Source of the DNA: Rhexocercosporidium sp. MPI-PUGE-AT-0058
Taxonomy: Eukaryota > Ascomycota > Leotiomycetes > Helotiales
DNA: 64,000 bases
Direction of reading: 5' to 3'
Assembly (NCBI GenBank): GCA_020746875.1
Contig: JAGTJL010000028.1
Span: 310,001 to 374,000 of the forward strand
Shown: positions 35,997 through 47,661 of the stretch, in pieces
How positions within the stretch are numbered: position 1 is the first letter of the stretch
Layout of the letters: each line of letters begins with the position of its first letter
Notes under the pieces: generated by a model
What the model was told of the DNA's origin: nothing
The model's input: only the letters and a program-made list of their open reading frames with translations
Databases searched by the model: none
Position numbers and translations under genes: made by a program

Positions 35997-36656
35997 AACG
36001 GTATGACGCAGACGCCCAGGCACATTATAATATTGCCCGCAGAATTATTGCCACCAATCACACATGGCTTGATGTCACTTAAGCGAGCCAATGGTTTTGT
36101 CCACTTTTGCAAGAAACTCGAGTTCTACTTCAAATAGAGCTCTATTTAAGACTAGAATTCTCCTATATGTTATGTACGTCGTAGTGCTTTTGAAATTTAG
36201 AAAGTCGTGAAACAAGCCTTGAAATAGGCGGTTGTTGATGCTGGCGTTCTAACCGTTGTTCAAGGCATCAACACGAACTGCTTATCAGTTGAGGGATGGG
36301 CTTACTCACATTTCACGGGATGTGTCACATGTATGACATGATTGATCTCTGAGCCACGTCACTTCATCAGCTTATCACGCAAGGGTATACCACACTAAAT
36401 CAAAGTATGTGGGACAAGTCAATGGGGTTAAGCGCACAAAATATGGACTGCTTATCAGTCGCACGGCGTCGAAAATTTTACGACCGCGTTGTAGATTGGA
36501 GCCTGAATGTGCGGGGTCTTTTCGGTTAGTATCAAATCTTCGACCAAATCACATGGCACTTAAACGTAAATGCCTCAATATGACTCCTTCGTTCTTCGTT
36601 CTCAGTAACCCCTCTTTAAAGCCCTTCTTGATTAGCATAAGACATCTTTCATTGAG
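35997..36656. other. Spacer upstream of the 36657 relic
   Basis: No gene recognised; only short frames with no family motif. Confidence 0.4.
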
Positions 36657-37514
36657 ATGGCAGATATTCTACCGTTTAGTGCGAACATTACTCAGGAGAC
36701 GTTGATCGCCTCAGCAAGACTGTTAGTTCATGCTCCATGCTTTATGCTCGCAGACTTCTTGCTGATCCAGGGTAGTCACAATCGATTCGCCCCCGACACC
36801 GCATTTCCTCAGATAGACGTACTATTCGATGGATTTAAAGAACTCTGTGCAATAATTGCAAAATACAACGCCTAGAGCCATTTCCGACTGCGACTCCTCT
36901 ATCGCCATACGACGATCCCTGAAGGGCAAATACTCTTCGGCATCAGCATAACGGAACCGTAAGGGTACTGGACCAGACTTACTCGTATTTCCGACATCGA
37001 TTTAGAGAAAATCCATCCTCACATTATCTCGGTGGATGCAGCTAGCCGTATAACCGAAGGCGAGAAGAGAAATGCCCTTTTATTCCCCTCCGAGTTTCGC
37101 GAAGGTCCGCTAGTTAGTGTTGGAAACATTGATGGCAATTTCTTTACGGAGTTCACCGACTGCCTTTGGAAGAGGGGCTTGGAAAATACTTTAGGGCTTG
37201 AGGCAATATAAGGTCAGGCTGAGAAAATAATTGAATTTTCTTTTGACGTTGGCAGTCTTTTGCTTAAGGAGGAGGAGGTGAAGGCCGAGGTGAGAGGGCA
37301 GTTCGAGTTTCAAGTGACAGGATGGACTATCATGATCAAGAATAAGGCTGTCAAACATACAGGAGAGATACAGTGCGTTAAGTATGAAGACGAACACCGT
37401 CCAATTGCTATTCCCGATGAAGTTACGAAGGTGTCGGACATTGTAAAAATTTTAAGAGATCAAGGTATATTGGCCAAGAGATCGTGGTGGGCGCGAACCC
37501 GAAGGCGCTTTTAG
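36657..37514 (+). pseudogene. Unrecognised 285-residue protein, nonsense-broken
   Basis: One frame from ATG 36657 to the stop at 37514. It reads MADILPFSANITQETLIASA, LLVHAPCFMLADFLLIQGSH, SHFRLRLLYRHTTIPEGQI, KIHPHIISVDAASRIT, NALLFPSEFREGP and NGNFF-like segments, then KIIEFSFDVGSLLLKEEEV and QFEFQVTGW. Three internal stops (36873-36875, near 36960 and near 37209) are TAA/TAG where Q fits. No known domain, signal peptide or membrane helix is visible; the C-terminal half looks like an alpha/beta domain. It is probably a lineage-restricted family. I cannot name a function. Confidence 0.6.
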
Positions 37515-37651
37515 CGGGTATTCAGGATGTGGTCAAAGATGACGCTTAAGGGGGAGTAGATTGGAGACAAAGGAAATGCATTAGGGCATGAACTACTAGC
37601 AGCTCGGAATAGCAGACATTTGAATTCATAGTCCCGATCTGCATCCCTTAT

Positions 37652-39970
37652 CTACCCTGAGACTACATTGGACAACATGCCAGGATGCCCGAAGTCCGCT
37701 ATCAGTTTTTGGTCTATTACATATATCGTCACAAAACCGTAGTTCCCACAATCGTTCCAAAGTATATCCCCAAACCCGTCTCTCCGAATTAGTTGCATAA
37801 AACGCTCCAACTCGATCCCGAATAGTGGCCAATCTATACTGCGGGAGCCTACAGTATTACATATATTAACCTCTTGACCAGACGACTTAACAATAGTGCC
37901 CAATACGCTTGGCAGCCTTAGTGAAACGAATGGTGGAAGATTCCCCAATCTACCGAACCAAATTTTGCCTAGAATATTGGTAGGCTGGTCCGTCGACAGG
38001 CTGTCAAGTCTTAGGTTGAAAAGTATCTGGTAAAGAATGTCTTTACCGAACTTGATCAGTTCCTTCCGGGGAACTGGAACAGAATCGAGTTCGGTCTGGG
38101 TGTCACATGCGGCTGCCTTATCTGAACCCTGCTGACCTGGTTACAATTAGCAGCCATCGTTGAAACCAGAAAATTCTCTATACCTATGACGCCGGCAACT
38201 GGGTCATCTTTTGAGCCTTGAACTAAGTCTAGCGTGATTGGACGAGCGGTGGATGGAGTATTGTTATCGTGATTCAAGAGAGCGCTGATAGTGCTGAAGC
38301 CTGTTCGCTCAAGCCTCAAAGTATCAGATATTGATTCTCTTGCCCTTCCCTGCCCCTGATCCACATGGGCATGTCCATGATCCTGACTGCGAGGTGGAGA
38401 GACAAAGCGCGGATGTGAACTAGGGGAGCTGTCCACATCTTGCATGTACTGAGTCGAGTCTGTGCCACTAGGATAGACGTTCGTTGCGTTTAGTGAGACG
38501 TCACTGAGCGGATCCCGTCCTCGATCGTTGATGGACACCCGGGGTGATAACAAACGGTCGTCTTGATGGTTCGTCGCTAAGTGCCTCTGCCCAGAATCTT
38601 TGGGAGCAGACGCCCAATATTGTGTCGGGGCTCGAGGAAACCGGCCCTAAGGACCCCCTCCACGAGTCTTATGCTGCGTCTTAGACCTGTGAGCGGGACG
38701 AAGCGTCTGGTGAGCCGTAAGATCTTTGGCGAAGCTCTGCAGCTGTCGCCTCACGGATGTAATACCTTTTTTTTATTTCGTTTTAATTACCTGATTCGCG
38801 ACCGGCCTTGGTAGAGCTCTTGAATCAAGTGTCCTGCTTGATGGTGGGTTATTCACGTCTATATCTTGGACTTCTTCTACCCCCTCGTGACGGAGCATCG
38901 ATCGTTCAGGCCTGCGTATGTCGGCATCGCCAGTAACGAGTGCAAGCGAGGAGTTTGCGACCCATCCGATTTGACATTGCTGGTCTGGTTGAAATTGAAA
39001 AGGGATGAGGCTTTGAAAAGGTCCGCGGAGAGTTTGTAGGATTTTGTCGCTCAGATCATTTCAGCCTTGTTCCTCGCATTTACTAATAATGCTAAGGTTT
39101 TGAAGGAATTGGATTACCTTGGTAAACGTGTCCCCTTTAACTGGCATATATTCCTCCTAGCTTTCTAAAGAGTTAGAAACCTCCCCATAATAGATAGCAG
39201 CACTTACATAAGGTCACTAATTTTTTCGGGAAACAGAATTAAGCATCCAGAACATAGGGCATTTATAAATCCACGGTATCTTCGGCCAACTTTTACCTAA
39301 CCCATTACTCTCTCCCGAACGGTATTAGGGTTATGCTTTCCTGATTGACAAATTACAGCCATAGCGAAGGCGACGCTACCATTTTCAGTTTTAGAATATC
39401 GTTGGTTTGTATCGTCCAGCTCTGAGATGAGGTCATAGTAGAAAGTAGTCAAGAATCTCCATAAGATCTTGTTAAGTGTGCGACTTGTTTCCATAGTATA
39501 AGTGTATTCGTAGTGATCCGCCGGAGACTGAAGGTCGACACCGTTTTTAGATTGGCGTAAGAGATTATAATGGTTTTGTTTGAGGGCCTCTGTAACATTC
39601 TGGGGGATGCTGATATCCTCGGATCTAATTGACTATAGTGAATTGAATTTGTATGTTCGGGAATTACGGTCCTTGGGCGATGAATTCCCGCCCTTCGGCG
39701 GCGGATTAGGCTGGGATCCTGAATTACTGTCTTTGGACAGCGTCTCCTACGATGCTAAAATTTTTGCGAGCTTGTTGTGCGACCTCTTGGGCAGCCCTGG
39801 GAGATGCCGTTGAAGCTCTTCAATAAACTACACGCAGTTAGCCTACGAAACTCTCCTAATGACTTGAACGGAAATTACCTTGTCCTTAATAAGTAATTCC
39901 TCCAAAGTGCAGTGCTTTAAGCGGGAGCGTACGTCCTTGCTAACTTGTTGACCTATTGCAGAGGTGAAGA
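37652..39970 (-). pseudogene. Large unrecognised gene, decayed, several exons
   Basis: The minus strand is readable in pieces that join into one gene. From about 39945 it runs SKDVRSRLKHCTLEELLIKD to METSRTLNKILWRFLTTFYY (39494) and ERVMG. A middle part near 38820-39130 gives GDTFTKVIQFLQNLS and GWVANSSLALVTGDADI. The last part (38553-37652) is RVSINDRGRDPLSDVSLN to a stop after GMLSNVVSG. A 41-bp intron (38096-38136) joins AANCNQ to TELDSVPVPRK in phase; another probable intron starts near 38790 (GTAATT). Stops in the upstream parts are TAA/TAG (and one TGA) at Q-like positions, while the last 286 codons are open. No domain recognised. The 5' end is not settled. Confidence 0.5.
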
Positions 39971-40389
39971 GATGGATCAAGCTGGAGTCTGCCTTGGGTT
40001 TACGACTTTAGGAATCTCCGCTTTCGGTGCGGGGGCGACACCCGCAGAAATACAAATCGACTACCTACCTAACCCCCGCAGGCGGCCGGCGCTAAGCCGA
40101 TTCAGAAACAGAAAGAGGCGCGCGTTCCTCTTGGATTTCAGATTGGGTTAGCGTGGACTAATGGGAAACCCAATCGTGGCCCGCTAGGTGCTTCGGGTGA
40201 CAATGCACATGAGCCAGTGATCGAGGAGACGACTGGATATCTTGATTGTTTCTCATGGCCAGTGCATCATGCAGCAACCGTGGGCTAGAGGAGGGATGGT
40301 GGTGATAGGTACCCTAAGTCTTGGGATACCTTCTCGTTCAACCGTATTTTATATGATCGACGATATTCTGCATACAAGCCACCATGTCT

Positions 40390-40570
40390 CTACAGCATTG
40401 CCTTAACTTAATGGGGAGCCTCAAGGGTCGGGGGACCATACGGAGAGGCTCTATTTTTAGAGAATCGCACAATCGATTCGCCATAAACTCTCCTCTAAAA
40501 CTGTGTATAGTCTAAACGCTATCAATACTTTCATTAACGTCTTGCCTTCCCCTACGCTGCTGCATGATGG
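40390..40570 (+). repeat. Diverged repeat, copy 1
   Basis: Matches 41798-41990 along about 180 bp in the same orientation: CTCAAGG(G/A)TCG, then ACGGA(G/A)A, AGAGAAT(C/T)GCA(C/T)AAT, ATAA(A/G)CTC and CTATTAATACTTT-like words at equal spacing. Differences are mostly transitions, C/G here against T/A in the other copy, so this copy is less RIP-affected. Non-coding as far as I can see. Confidence 0.6.
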
Positions 40571-40972
40571 ATTGGTGAAGATAGCTTGACCATTCAAGAA
40601 CTTAACATTTTCTACATCGGCATGAACTCTAGCTTAAAGAGACTTCTTCAAGCCTAATCCATTTTGGGAGACCAACACAGTCGAGATACGTTTCTTCAGG
40701 GAATCGCAGGGTCGAGGAACATATTGAAGTGAATGAAGCTGTACACAAGGCCCCGGTCTTCACTACTTGATTCCGATTGGTAGGAGCCAAGTGAATATTT
40801 TCGAGACTGCTGAATGAGAAGCCGACGTGTAGTTTGTTATAGAAAAGATATATACGAATTTTTAGTGTAAAAATATATATAAGTGTGCGAATTCCTTACA
40901 AGTTTGACAGTTCGCTTCCTCATCCCTTTTAATTCTTTAAGCATCGTCTCAAACATCGCACTTTTATATATA

Positions 40973-41018
40973 TATTAGAGTTATCTATTAATCTTCTACG
41001 TAGATAATAGCTCTAATA
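40973..41018. promoter_or_regulatory. Long stem-loop ending 3 nt before a start codon
   Basis: TATTAGAG plus TTATCTA (40973-40987) pair with TAGATAA (41001-41007) and CTCTAATA (41011-41018), giving 15 base pairs with a 3-nt bulge and a 13-nt loop. The ATG of the next relic is at 41022. It could shape the 5' untranslated region or be a terminal repeat remnant. Confidence 0.45.
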
Positions 41019-41021
41019 GAG

Positions 41022-41298
41022 ATGACCGCAAAGGCGGAGCAGTCAAACTCGTCTCAAGTTAATAGCAAACGCGAGACTGCTTAGAATCCGTCCACAGACC
41101 TATCTACTGCCGGACATCTTCAGCAGACTATTAGCGAGGCGAATGAGCTCATAGACCCGGCCACGGAGAAATTTCTTTAAGGAGTAACCTCAACCAGTTA
41201 GGAGTTCGTGTCCAACGGAGTTAATAAAACGCCGTTAACGAATTCCTTAGCGATCTCCCTGAGAAGCTCTTTGAGCCAACGCCGTTTGAAGAGCTAAA
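41022..41298 (+). pseudogene. Short N-terminal gene relic of unknown family
   Basis: From ATG 41022 the frame reads MTAKAEQSNSSQVNSKRETA, a TAG, then NPSTDLSTAGHLQQTISEAN and ELIDPATEKFL, a TAA, and GVTSTS, a TAG. A one-base shift near 41230 restores AVNEFLSDLPEKLFEPTPFE. All stops fit Q. The composition is hydrophilic and helical. After 41298 similarity to any frame is lost in AT-rich DNA. No domain recognised. Confidence 0.45.
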
Positions 41299-41797
41299 GT
41301 GATTATAACGAAAGGAGTAGGAAATAGCCTCGGATAGCAGGGCTGGGTTGTTGAATATAAGGTCTTACTTTTTTAATCTTCCTAGGTTTGCTTTAAATGT
41401 ATTAAATCGGCTATATATAGCTAAGTTTGAGTACGAAATCCATAGTGTAATTTAACCTCGAGAGAATCAAAATAATGGTGTGGCCCGGCAGACGCTTATA
41501 TAAAACATTACTTTTTTAATCTAGCCTTAATCGAGTACTTTATACATTATTAATTAATTTGTAAGTGACTTGCCAGGGGTGAATCGGCGAAGCTAGTTTT
41601 GTCTTTAAGTAGCGAACGCATTATGCTATAGGCATAGGCCGCCGGTCTATTTAAGGGATAATAGACGAAGACGTATTATTTTTTTAAAAAACTACACAAT
41701 TAATACGCCATAAACTCTTTTAATAATATCTATACACTATCCCTCAAAATGGTGCCTCAGCTGCCTCGGGGAAGGGGATCCTATATATAACCCCCGA

Positions 41798-41990
41798 TTC
41801 TCTTTATAATATTACTTTAATTTAATAGAAATCTCAAGGATCGAAGGTTACTACACGGAAACATTTCATTTAAGAGAATTGCATAATTAATATGCTATAA
41901 GCTCTTCCTTTAATTACCACGGTCCAATCGCTATTAATACTTTACTTTAATGTTTTACTTCATCTTACGTCGTTCGTACAATGCATCCGC
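41798..41990 (+). repeat. Diverged repeat, copy 2
   Basis: AT-shifted copy of 40390-40570. A shorter related piece (ACAATTAATACGCCATAAACTC) occurs near 41695-41716. The role is unknown; it may be a decayed LTR or MITE. Confidence 0.55.
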
Positions 41991-42329
41991 GAGGCCACTT
42001 TAATTATTTAGGCGCTAACACATTCTGCTGCCACTACGGGCTATAAGTGTATTTAAGGGTGATCGGCTTCCTTCATCGAGAGTCTAAATATTGGCTTAAA
42101 CGGCTATATAAAGATTTAACTCTTTTAACGTTTTTATTACTATTGCCTTATATATTCTTAATATTAAGCTTTTTAACCATCTTTTTAAACCTTTTTATCA
42201 AGTTATATTATTAAGTTATATACTTTGTCTATTGCGAACATAAAGCAACCTATTATCCTCCTAAACATCTTATTATTATATTATAAAATAAGATAATAGC
42301 GGGATATATTTAAACTAGTTCCCTGCCAA

Positions 42330-43927
42330 CCCCTTTTATCTCGGACGCTTAAGCCTCGATCCTAGACATGATATTATTCTTAGGCTTTACTTATATGTTT
42401 ACCGCTATTTAAAGGTATTTTACTATCGACTTAAGCGTTTATACTCTTCTTTTCTATTTCTTTAAATTGTTTATATTTACTTATAAACATATTTACAAGT
42501 CCTTATGGGGATAGTTTCAGACTTATTATAATAAAAACCTCCTTTTGCCTAAATAAAAATACACTTTTTAACAATAAGTAGCTTCAACTATTTACTTCTA
42601 TTATCGCGAGAATTTATATAATATACTTATATTGTGGATATCTTCTTAAAGCTTTATCTAGAATACTCGCTCTTCCTTCGTTACCACCGACTTAGCCTCT
42701 TTATTAAATAACGCGAGAAATAATCATTTTAATAATAGAGATTCGAAAAAGAGGTCTTTATTTTATACGCCTTAAAATGAAAGCTTTTTTATGTAATATA
42801 AAGGCCGTCTAATTGTGTTCCGGCGTTAGTTTTATATTAGAGATTTCAAAAGCCAAGAAGACGTCTTTATTTCCTACTTTAGCAAATCTTCATAAATCTT
42901 AAAGGAATTACTCTTTAAGTATAATACCGAATATATAAAGCTTATTTAGGGTAAAACTTATATTTATAAGCACTAAGATAGTGCCTAAATAAGGTCTAAA
43001 GTATTACTTATTAAGCGTATCTCGACAGTTATTTTTAACGAAATTAAAAAAAAGGAGCTACTAAAAAATATCGGCGATTTCCTTAACTTAACGTCCTTAA
43101 AATAGTATCCCGATTATAGTATTCTTTATCGACGGGGTTACTTACTATACGGACCCCTTAAAACTAGAAAGTCGTCTCTTTTTTACGTAATTACGGGGGT
43201 CTTCGGTTTAAATATTTATATTCTTAACCTTTCTTAACTTATTAAAGCCGGCTTTAAGAGCCTACTTATTAAGCTTTCACAAGACTGCGTCCTTCTTTTG
43301 GAAGACGTTGACGCCGCAAGTTCGAATCGAGACTCTAAGATAGACTCCCGCCGAATCGCGACTGACTCCCCCTTATAAGCGATGAAACCTGCCTTTAGAA
43401 ATGTGTCTCTCTTTACTCTTTTGAATGTTATTGATAGTATAAGGTCGCAAGAAGGCCGGGTCCTAATTATGACCACTAATCACATTAAACGCCTCGATAA
43501 AGCACTCATACGACTTAGCTGTGCCGATAAGAAGGTTGAGCTTGGGCTTGTTAATAATAATATGGTGGCTGACTTTTTCTGTTTCGTCTTTAAGCCCGTG
43601 GAAGTCGACGTTGCTCTTTTAGAAAATGCATAATTAAATGCAATAGTTAGTCTAGAAAAGGATAAGAAGATCTATAGATTCATAAGGAGTCGGAAGGAAG
43701 AGGCCGAGAGAACTAAGCAGTTAGCAAAAGAATTTATACATAAGGTGCCGGCGCTAAGTTTTAATATAACTAAGATTTATTCATTCCTTCTGAAGTATAA
43801 GAAATCACCGGAGCAAGCTATTAATAATGTGGAGGAACTTATCTCGAATCCCAGTAAAGCAAGGACGAAGCTACCCAAAGATACTCAACCCGAGACAGCG
43901 CGAGAATTCAAGTTAATACGCTTTTGA
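42330..43927 (+). pseudogene. BCS1-like AAA ATPase relic
   Basis: One frame shows the fungal BCS1-like layout: a hydrophobic N-terminal segment (about 42400-42560), a BCS1-N region (42680-43100; SLLNNARNNHFN, FFM.YKGRLIVF), then YRRGYLLYG leading to Walker A. Walker A (43151-43174) reads GPLKTRKS instead of GPPGTGKS, changes that C-to-T and G-to-A mutation explains. Walker B appears as CVLLLEDVDAAS (about 43290-43320). Next come SLFTLLNVIDSI, EGRVLIMTTNH (sensor 1) and ALIRLSCADKKVELGL. The C-terminal tail ends at TGA 43925-43927. Several TAA/TAG stops occur. Intact relatives are membrane AAA proteins of mitochondria or related to them. Not functional here. Confidence 0.78.
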
Positions 43928-44339
43928 CTATGCGTACATCGAACTTTACTGATAATCTATATAAGTAGGATAAGTAATCTTTAGTGACAAAAGTCCCGAT
44001 TGAGATGATTTAGACACCCTTAGCCTTAAAGCAGCTAATAGGCCCAACCAGCACCCCGGTCCTCTTACCGTCTAAGGGCATTGTCACGTTAAGTAATGCC
44101 TAAGGGTTATTCAAAGCTGTTATAAATATGTAAATGGCTATTAGACACGCCTTAAACTTCACTTATTTTTATACGCCTTTTAAGGATCTCTTAAAGATGA
44201 CTTTAACCGATTACTATTCGCTAACTCCCTAAGATACACCGAAAAACCAGTTATTAAGACAAATTATGACTATTAAGTATGTTTAATAGTTTCTTAATAT
44301 CTTTAAGTCTTTTAATATTAAGTAAAAACCGCTTCCTCC
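43928..44339. other. AT-rich spacer between two AAA relics
   Basis: A possible remnant of the next gene's 5' end, but no conserved motif is readable. Confidence 0.35.
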
Positions 44340-46615
44340 GCTTACTGCTATAAATAAAGTTGAGTTTAAAAAACTAAAAGTATAAGCTTTTACGCTGGAA
44401 TTTAAAAGGGTTAACGAGGTGTTTATATATGCTAGGCTACATTTAAAGTTATTAACGCTAATAAGATAACACAACTAAGACAAAAAGGAATATAAATATA
44501 AAGTCGTGGAATTATTAATATTAATTAATAAAGTGAATGAGCTAGATTACTACGTCTTTATCGCTCGCACACGTCTTGGTAAGTCTTAGTTTCGAATACA
44601 ACTTCCGTTTCTAATAGTAGTTTAAATAAAGAGACTAAGAATCAGATTTAATATATTAATATTAAGTCTGCGGGCTTACGTGACATCCTCCGGAAGGTTT
44701 TGTAAGATATCCGGGGGGTTTGCCTCCAGGAAGAGAAGCCTTCGGTAAATCTAGAGCCGCCCCACGCACTCAGATGGTAGAACGTCTATTAACTCAGTAT
44801 AGGTAAAGCAGAACCTCTTTTACTATTACCTCTTCGATTTAGAAGAGTGCCGCTAAAATCCAAGCGCGGCCCTCGATAATTCTACGTTAGATTATTTAGA
44901 TTTATTACTTAATTTTATGCGAATAGCTTACGCTTCGATAACCGAGCGCCTTAGCCCGCTTCTCGAGAAGCATCAGACTACGTATGACCTCTTGTAGACG
45001 CTCTTTAAGCCGAATACCTTAGCGCATATAAAATGCTTCGGCACTAATTAGCCAAGATGTGTAAAGTATGAATTTGGGGAAGAGAAAATAATAAATAAGA
45101 GGATAAAATACTTTTACGTTAAGGCTTATTATTTAGATTTTAACGGGAAGGTGTTTAAGGAAACCTTAAGTGAGTATACTATCGAGATATTCCGTGGTAC
45201 GAAATAAATTACTGCTTTAAAGATATTCCCCTTTAAATATTACCGGAATAAAAGGCAAGTCAAGGCTTAGCTTACCGAATGCGGACAGAAATTTTTGTCT
45301 TTAATAGACGTCTACCTTTGCGAATATAAAGGCAAGGGATTTTACATCGAAAAAGACCGAGTTATTAAAATTCCTATCGAAAGCCGAGTCGTGGTCGACG
45401 TAGCTTATTTTCGAGAGGAGAACCCGAATTACGCTAGACCGAGCATTAAGAATTCCGATAAGGGCTTACTAATTAACTAGCATGTGATCGATTTTGATAA
45501 TATTAAAGAGATGTCGGCCTCGGCCAAGAATAATAAAATGAATCCATTAAAAGTAAAGGGAGACGACTTACTTATCTATAGCTTAACCGTTCCTGGGTTC
45601 AGCTTAAGCGACAGAAGATAGGGTGAGTATCTAGTCCTTTTTTATTATAGTATCGTCTTCCCCTTAGCTAATATATTAAATGTAGCGGAAGTGGCTGTCG
45701 CTAATATTAAAGAGATTAACTAAAAACAGGCAGCGCTAGACGACTTTTATATTCCTTTAAGGAAGAAGATGGCCGTGCAAGCTCTTTCCGAAGCTTATGT
45801 CAAACGGGCTATAACTCATTCCTTTAACGATGTCGTAATAGGAAAAGGGCAAGGATTTAGCGTTCTATTATAATTAGTATCCAGTCCTTATGGATGGCAT
45901 TTGCTAATACGGTATATAAGTGGACCACCTGGTGTGAGGAAGACCTTAACGACTGAGTTAATTGCCGAATATCTTCGAAGGCCACTCATGCCAGTCTCTA
46001 TTAGTAAGCTCGGTACAACGGCAAAGACCGTCGAAAAGTGGCTGCCTCGTATCTTCAAACGCGCTTCTCGATGGAAGGCGGTCCTCCTCCTAAATGAGGC
46101 GGATGTACTTCTCGAATAGCGCTCATCTCACGATATCCATTAAAATGCTCTCGTTTACGTGTTCCTGCGAACCCTAGAATACTACTAGGGAATAATATTC
46201 CTCACTACTAACCGAGTAAAATAGATTGATAATATAATCGCCAGTCGAATCCACTTTAAACTTAAATACGACAAATTAAACCTCGAGCAACGGAGCAATG
46301 TCTGGCGATATTTTCTGGGCACGGCAACTACGCCTCAAGGAGTAGTAATTTACAACCCGGACGACTTCGATGGCTGAGTACAAAAGGGGCGCAATAGTCG
46401 CGAGGTAGGTACCTCTTTCACGACTTTAAGGAGCAAATTAATTAACGGTATCGTTTTAAATCAAAAACCTCGTGTTAACAGCTCAAGCTCTGGCGATCCA
46501 AGAGGGATGCCAGGTGACAATGTCCCATCTCGAAGTGGCTATTGCCGCATCTGAGGATTTCGAATGCGATTTCAAGGGCGTAGGGTCGACGGAAGCGATG
46601 AACGGTTATGCTTAG
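44340..46615 (+). pseudogene. DUF7025 / AAA+ ATPase relic
   Basis: An N-terminal region (about 44680-44900) reads RDILRKVL and DIRGVCLQEEKPSVNLEP. The DUF7025-type segment follows at about 44930-45480: TTYDLL, TLFKPNTLAHIKCFGTN, PRCVKYEFGEEK, VVDVAYFREENPNYARPS. The AAA domain starts near 45840; Walker A at 45922-45945 is GPPGVRKT (G to R) and Walker B at about 46081-46104 is LLLNEAD (D to N), both explained by G-to-A changes. The end (RVNSSSSG in one frame; TAQALAIQEGCQVTMSHLE and VAIAASEDFECDFKGVGS in another) matches the family C-terminus and stops at 46615. At least two frameshifts and many TAA/TAG stops. Relatives are ATPases of unknown substrate. Confidence 0.78.
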
Positions 46616-46949
46616 CTGAGGGCTTTGGCTGAGGCTGAGGGATGTTATGTGTGAAATGGGAGGGTTAGAACGATTTGTGCATATCAGTGCTTTGATTTCT
46701 TATTATTTCACCTTTCAATGTTTATACGCTCTGGAATAATAAAAGTATATCACTTACGTCTTTTGAATAGTGACATAATTGTTTGAGGCTCTGTGAGGGC
46801 AGATATTTTAATTGACTGCACCAAGCGTTCGGGAAGGTTCCGTGCACGAGACATGCCCTTCCCCGCCGAAAATACGGGTCGTGCCACTATTCCTTCCCTA
46901 TTCTGGATACTAAGGATAATCGACTGACGTCCTACAGGTTTGCACCATA

Positions 46950-47645
46950 TCCTTCGAACTACAGCCCCATTATGCAATCGCACGCCGACCCGACCGATGA
47001 ACAAACGCCCGTTCTTCCCAACGATACCGCGACCGGGTGTCTGACATATACGTATTGAGGAAGACTGTGGATGCGGATAATGCCGAGGAACGTTGTTACT
47101 TCTGCTAGGAGGATTGGCAGAGCGGGGACGGCATGGTTCGACTGAGGTGTTGCAATCACTGGCTTCACGAAGACTGTCTCTCCAAGTCCGTTCTCGACGG
47201 TCGTTGTCCCACCTGTAGAATCTGGCTTGCCTCACTAGATGAGGCGCGGGTTCTTGTAGGAGCTGTTGAGATGGGAGATGTTCAAAAGGTCAAGGAGCTT
47301 CTAGAAAAGCACACGCCTTGTACAGCGCAGGACTATTACGGCAGGACTCCATTGCATTTGGCGGTGCTGGAGGGACACGAAGAGGTGGTTAAGGAGCTGC
47401 TCAGCCATGGAGTCGACACATCCACCGCTGATTTCAAGGGGCGGACGGCACTACACCTTGCTGCACATGGCTATTCTCTAGACGTCAGTAAGCTTGCTAC
47501 AAGTTGCAGGGATTCTGCTCCATGGCGGATGCTTGCCCACTCATCGGCCAGACAACCATTCCTTGTAGAGGTATGCACCGTGCATTTCCATTGCCTCACT
47601 CGTTCAGCTTTCTTTGAACAAGACTCAGCCAACATTCAAGCGTGA
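46950..47645 (+). pseudogene. RING-finger/ankyrin-repeat protein relic
   Basis: The frame reads SDIYVLRKTVDADNAEERCY, then a RING-like cluster CYFC*EDW...RLRCCNHWLHEDC...CPTCR, with a TAG (about 47110) where Q fits. It is followed by two ankyrin repeats (YYGRTPLHLAVLEGHEEVV and FKGRTALHLAAHGYSLDV). After about 47480 the repeat register is lost, so the end is frameshifted or mis-spliced. A CTGAC...TACAG branch/acceptor pair near 46929-46941 suggests an upstream intron. RING-ankyrin architecture usually means a ubiquitin ligase with a protein-binding module; here that is inferred for the ancestor only. Stop density is low, so decay is milder than further left. Confidence 0.6.
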
Positions 47646-47661
47646 ACAAGGCTTCATCACC

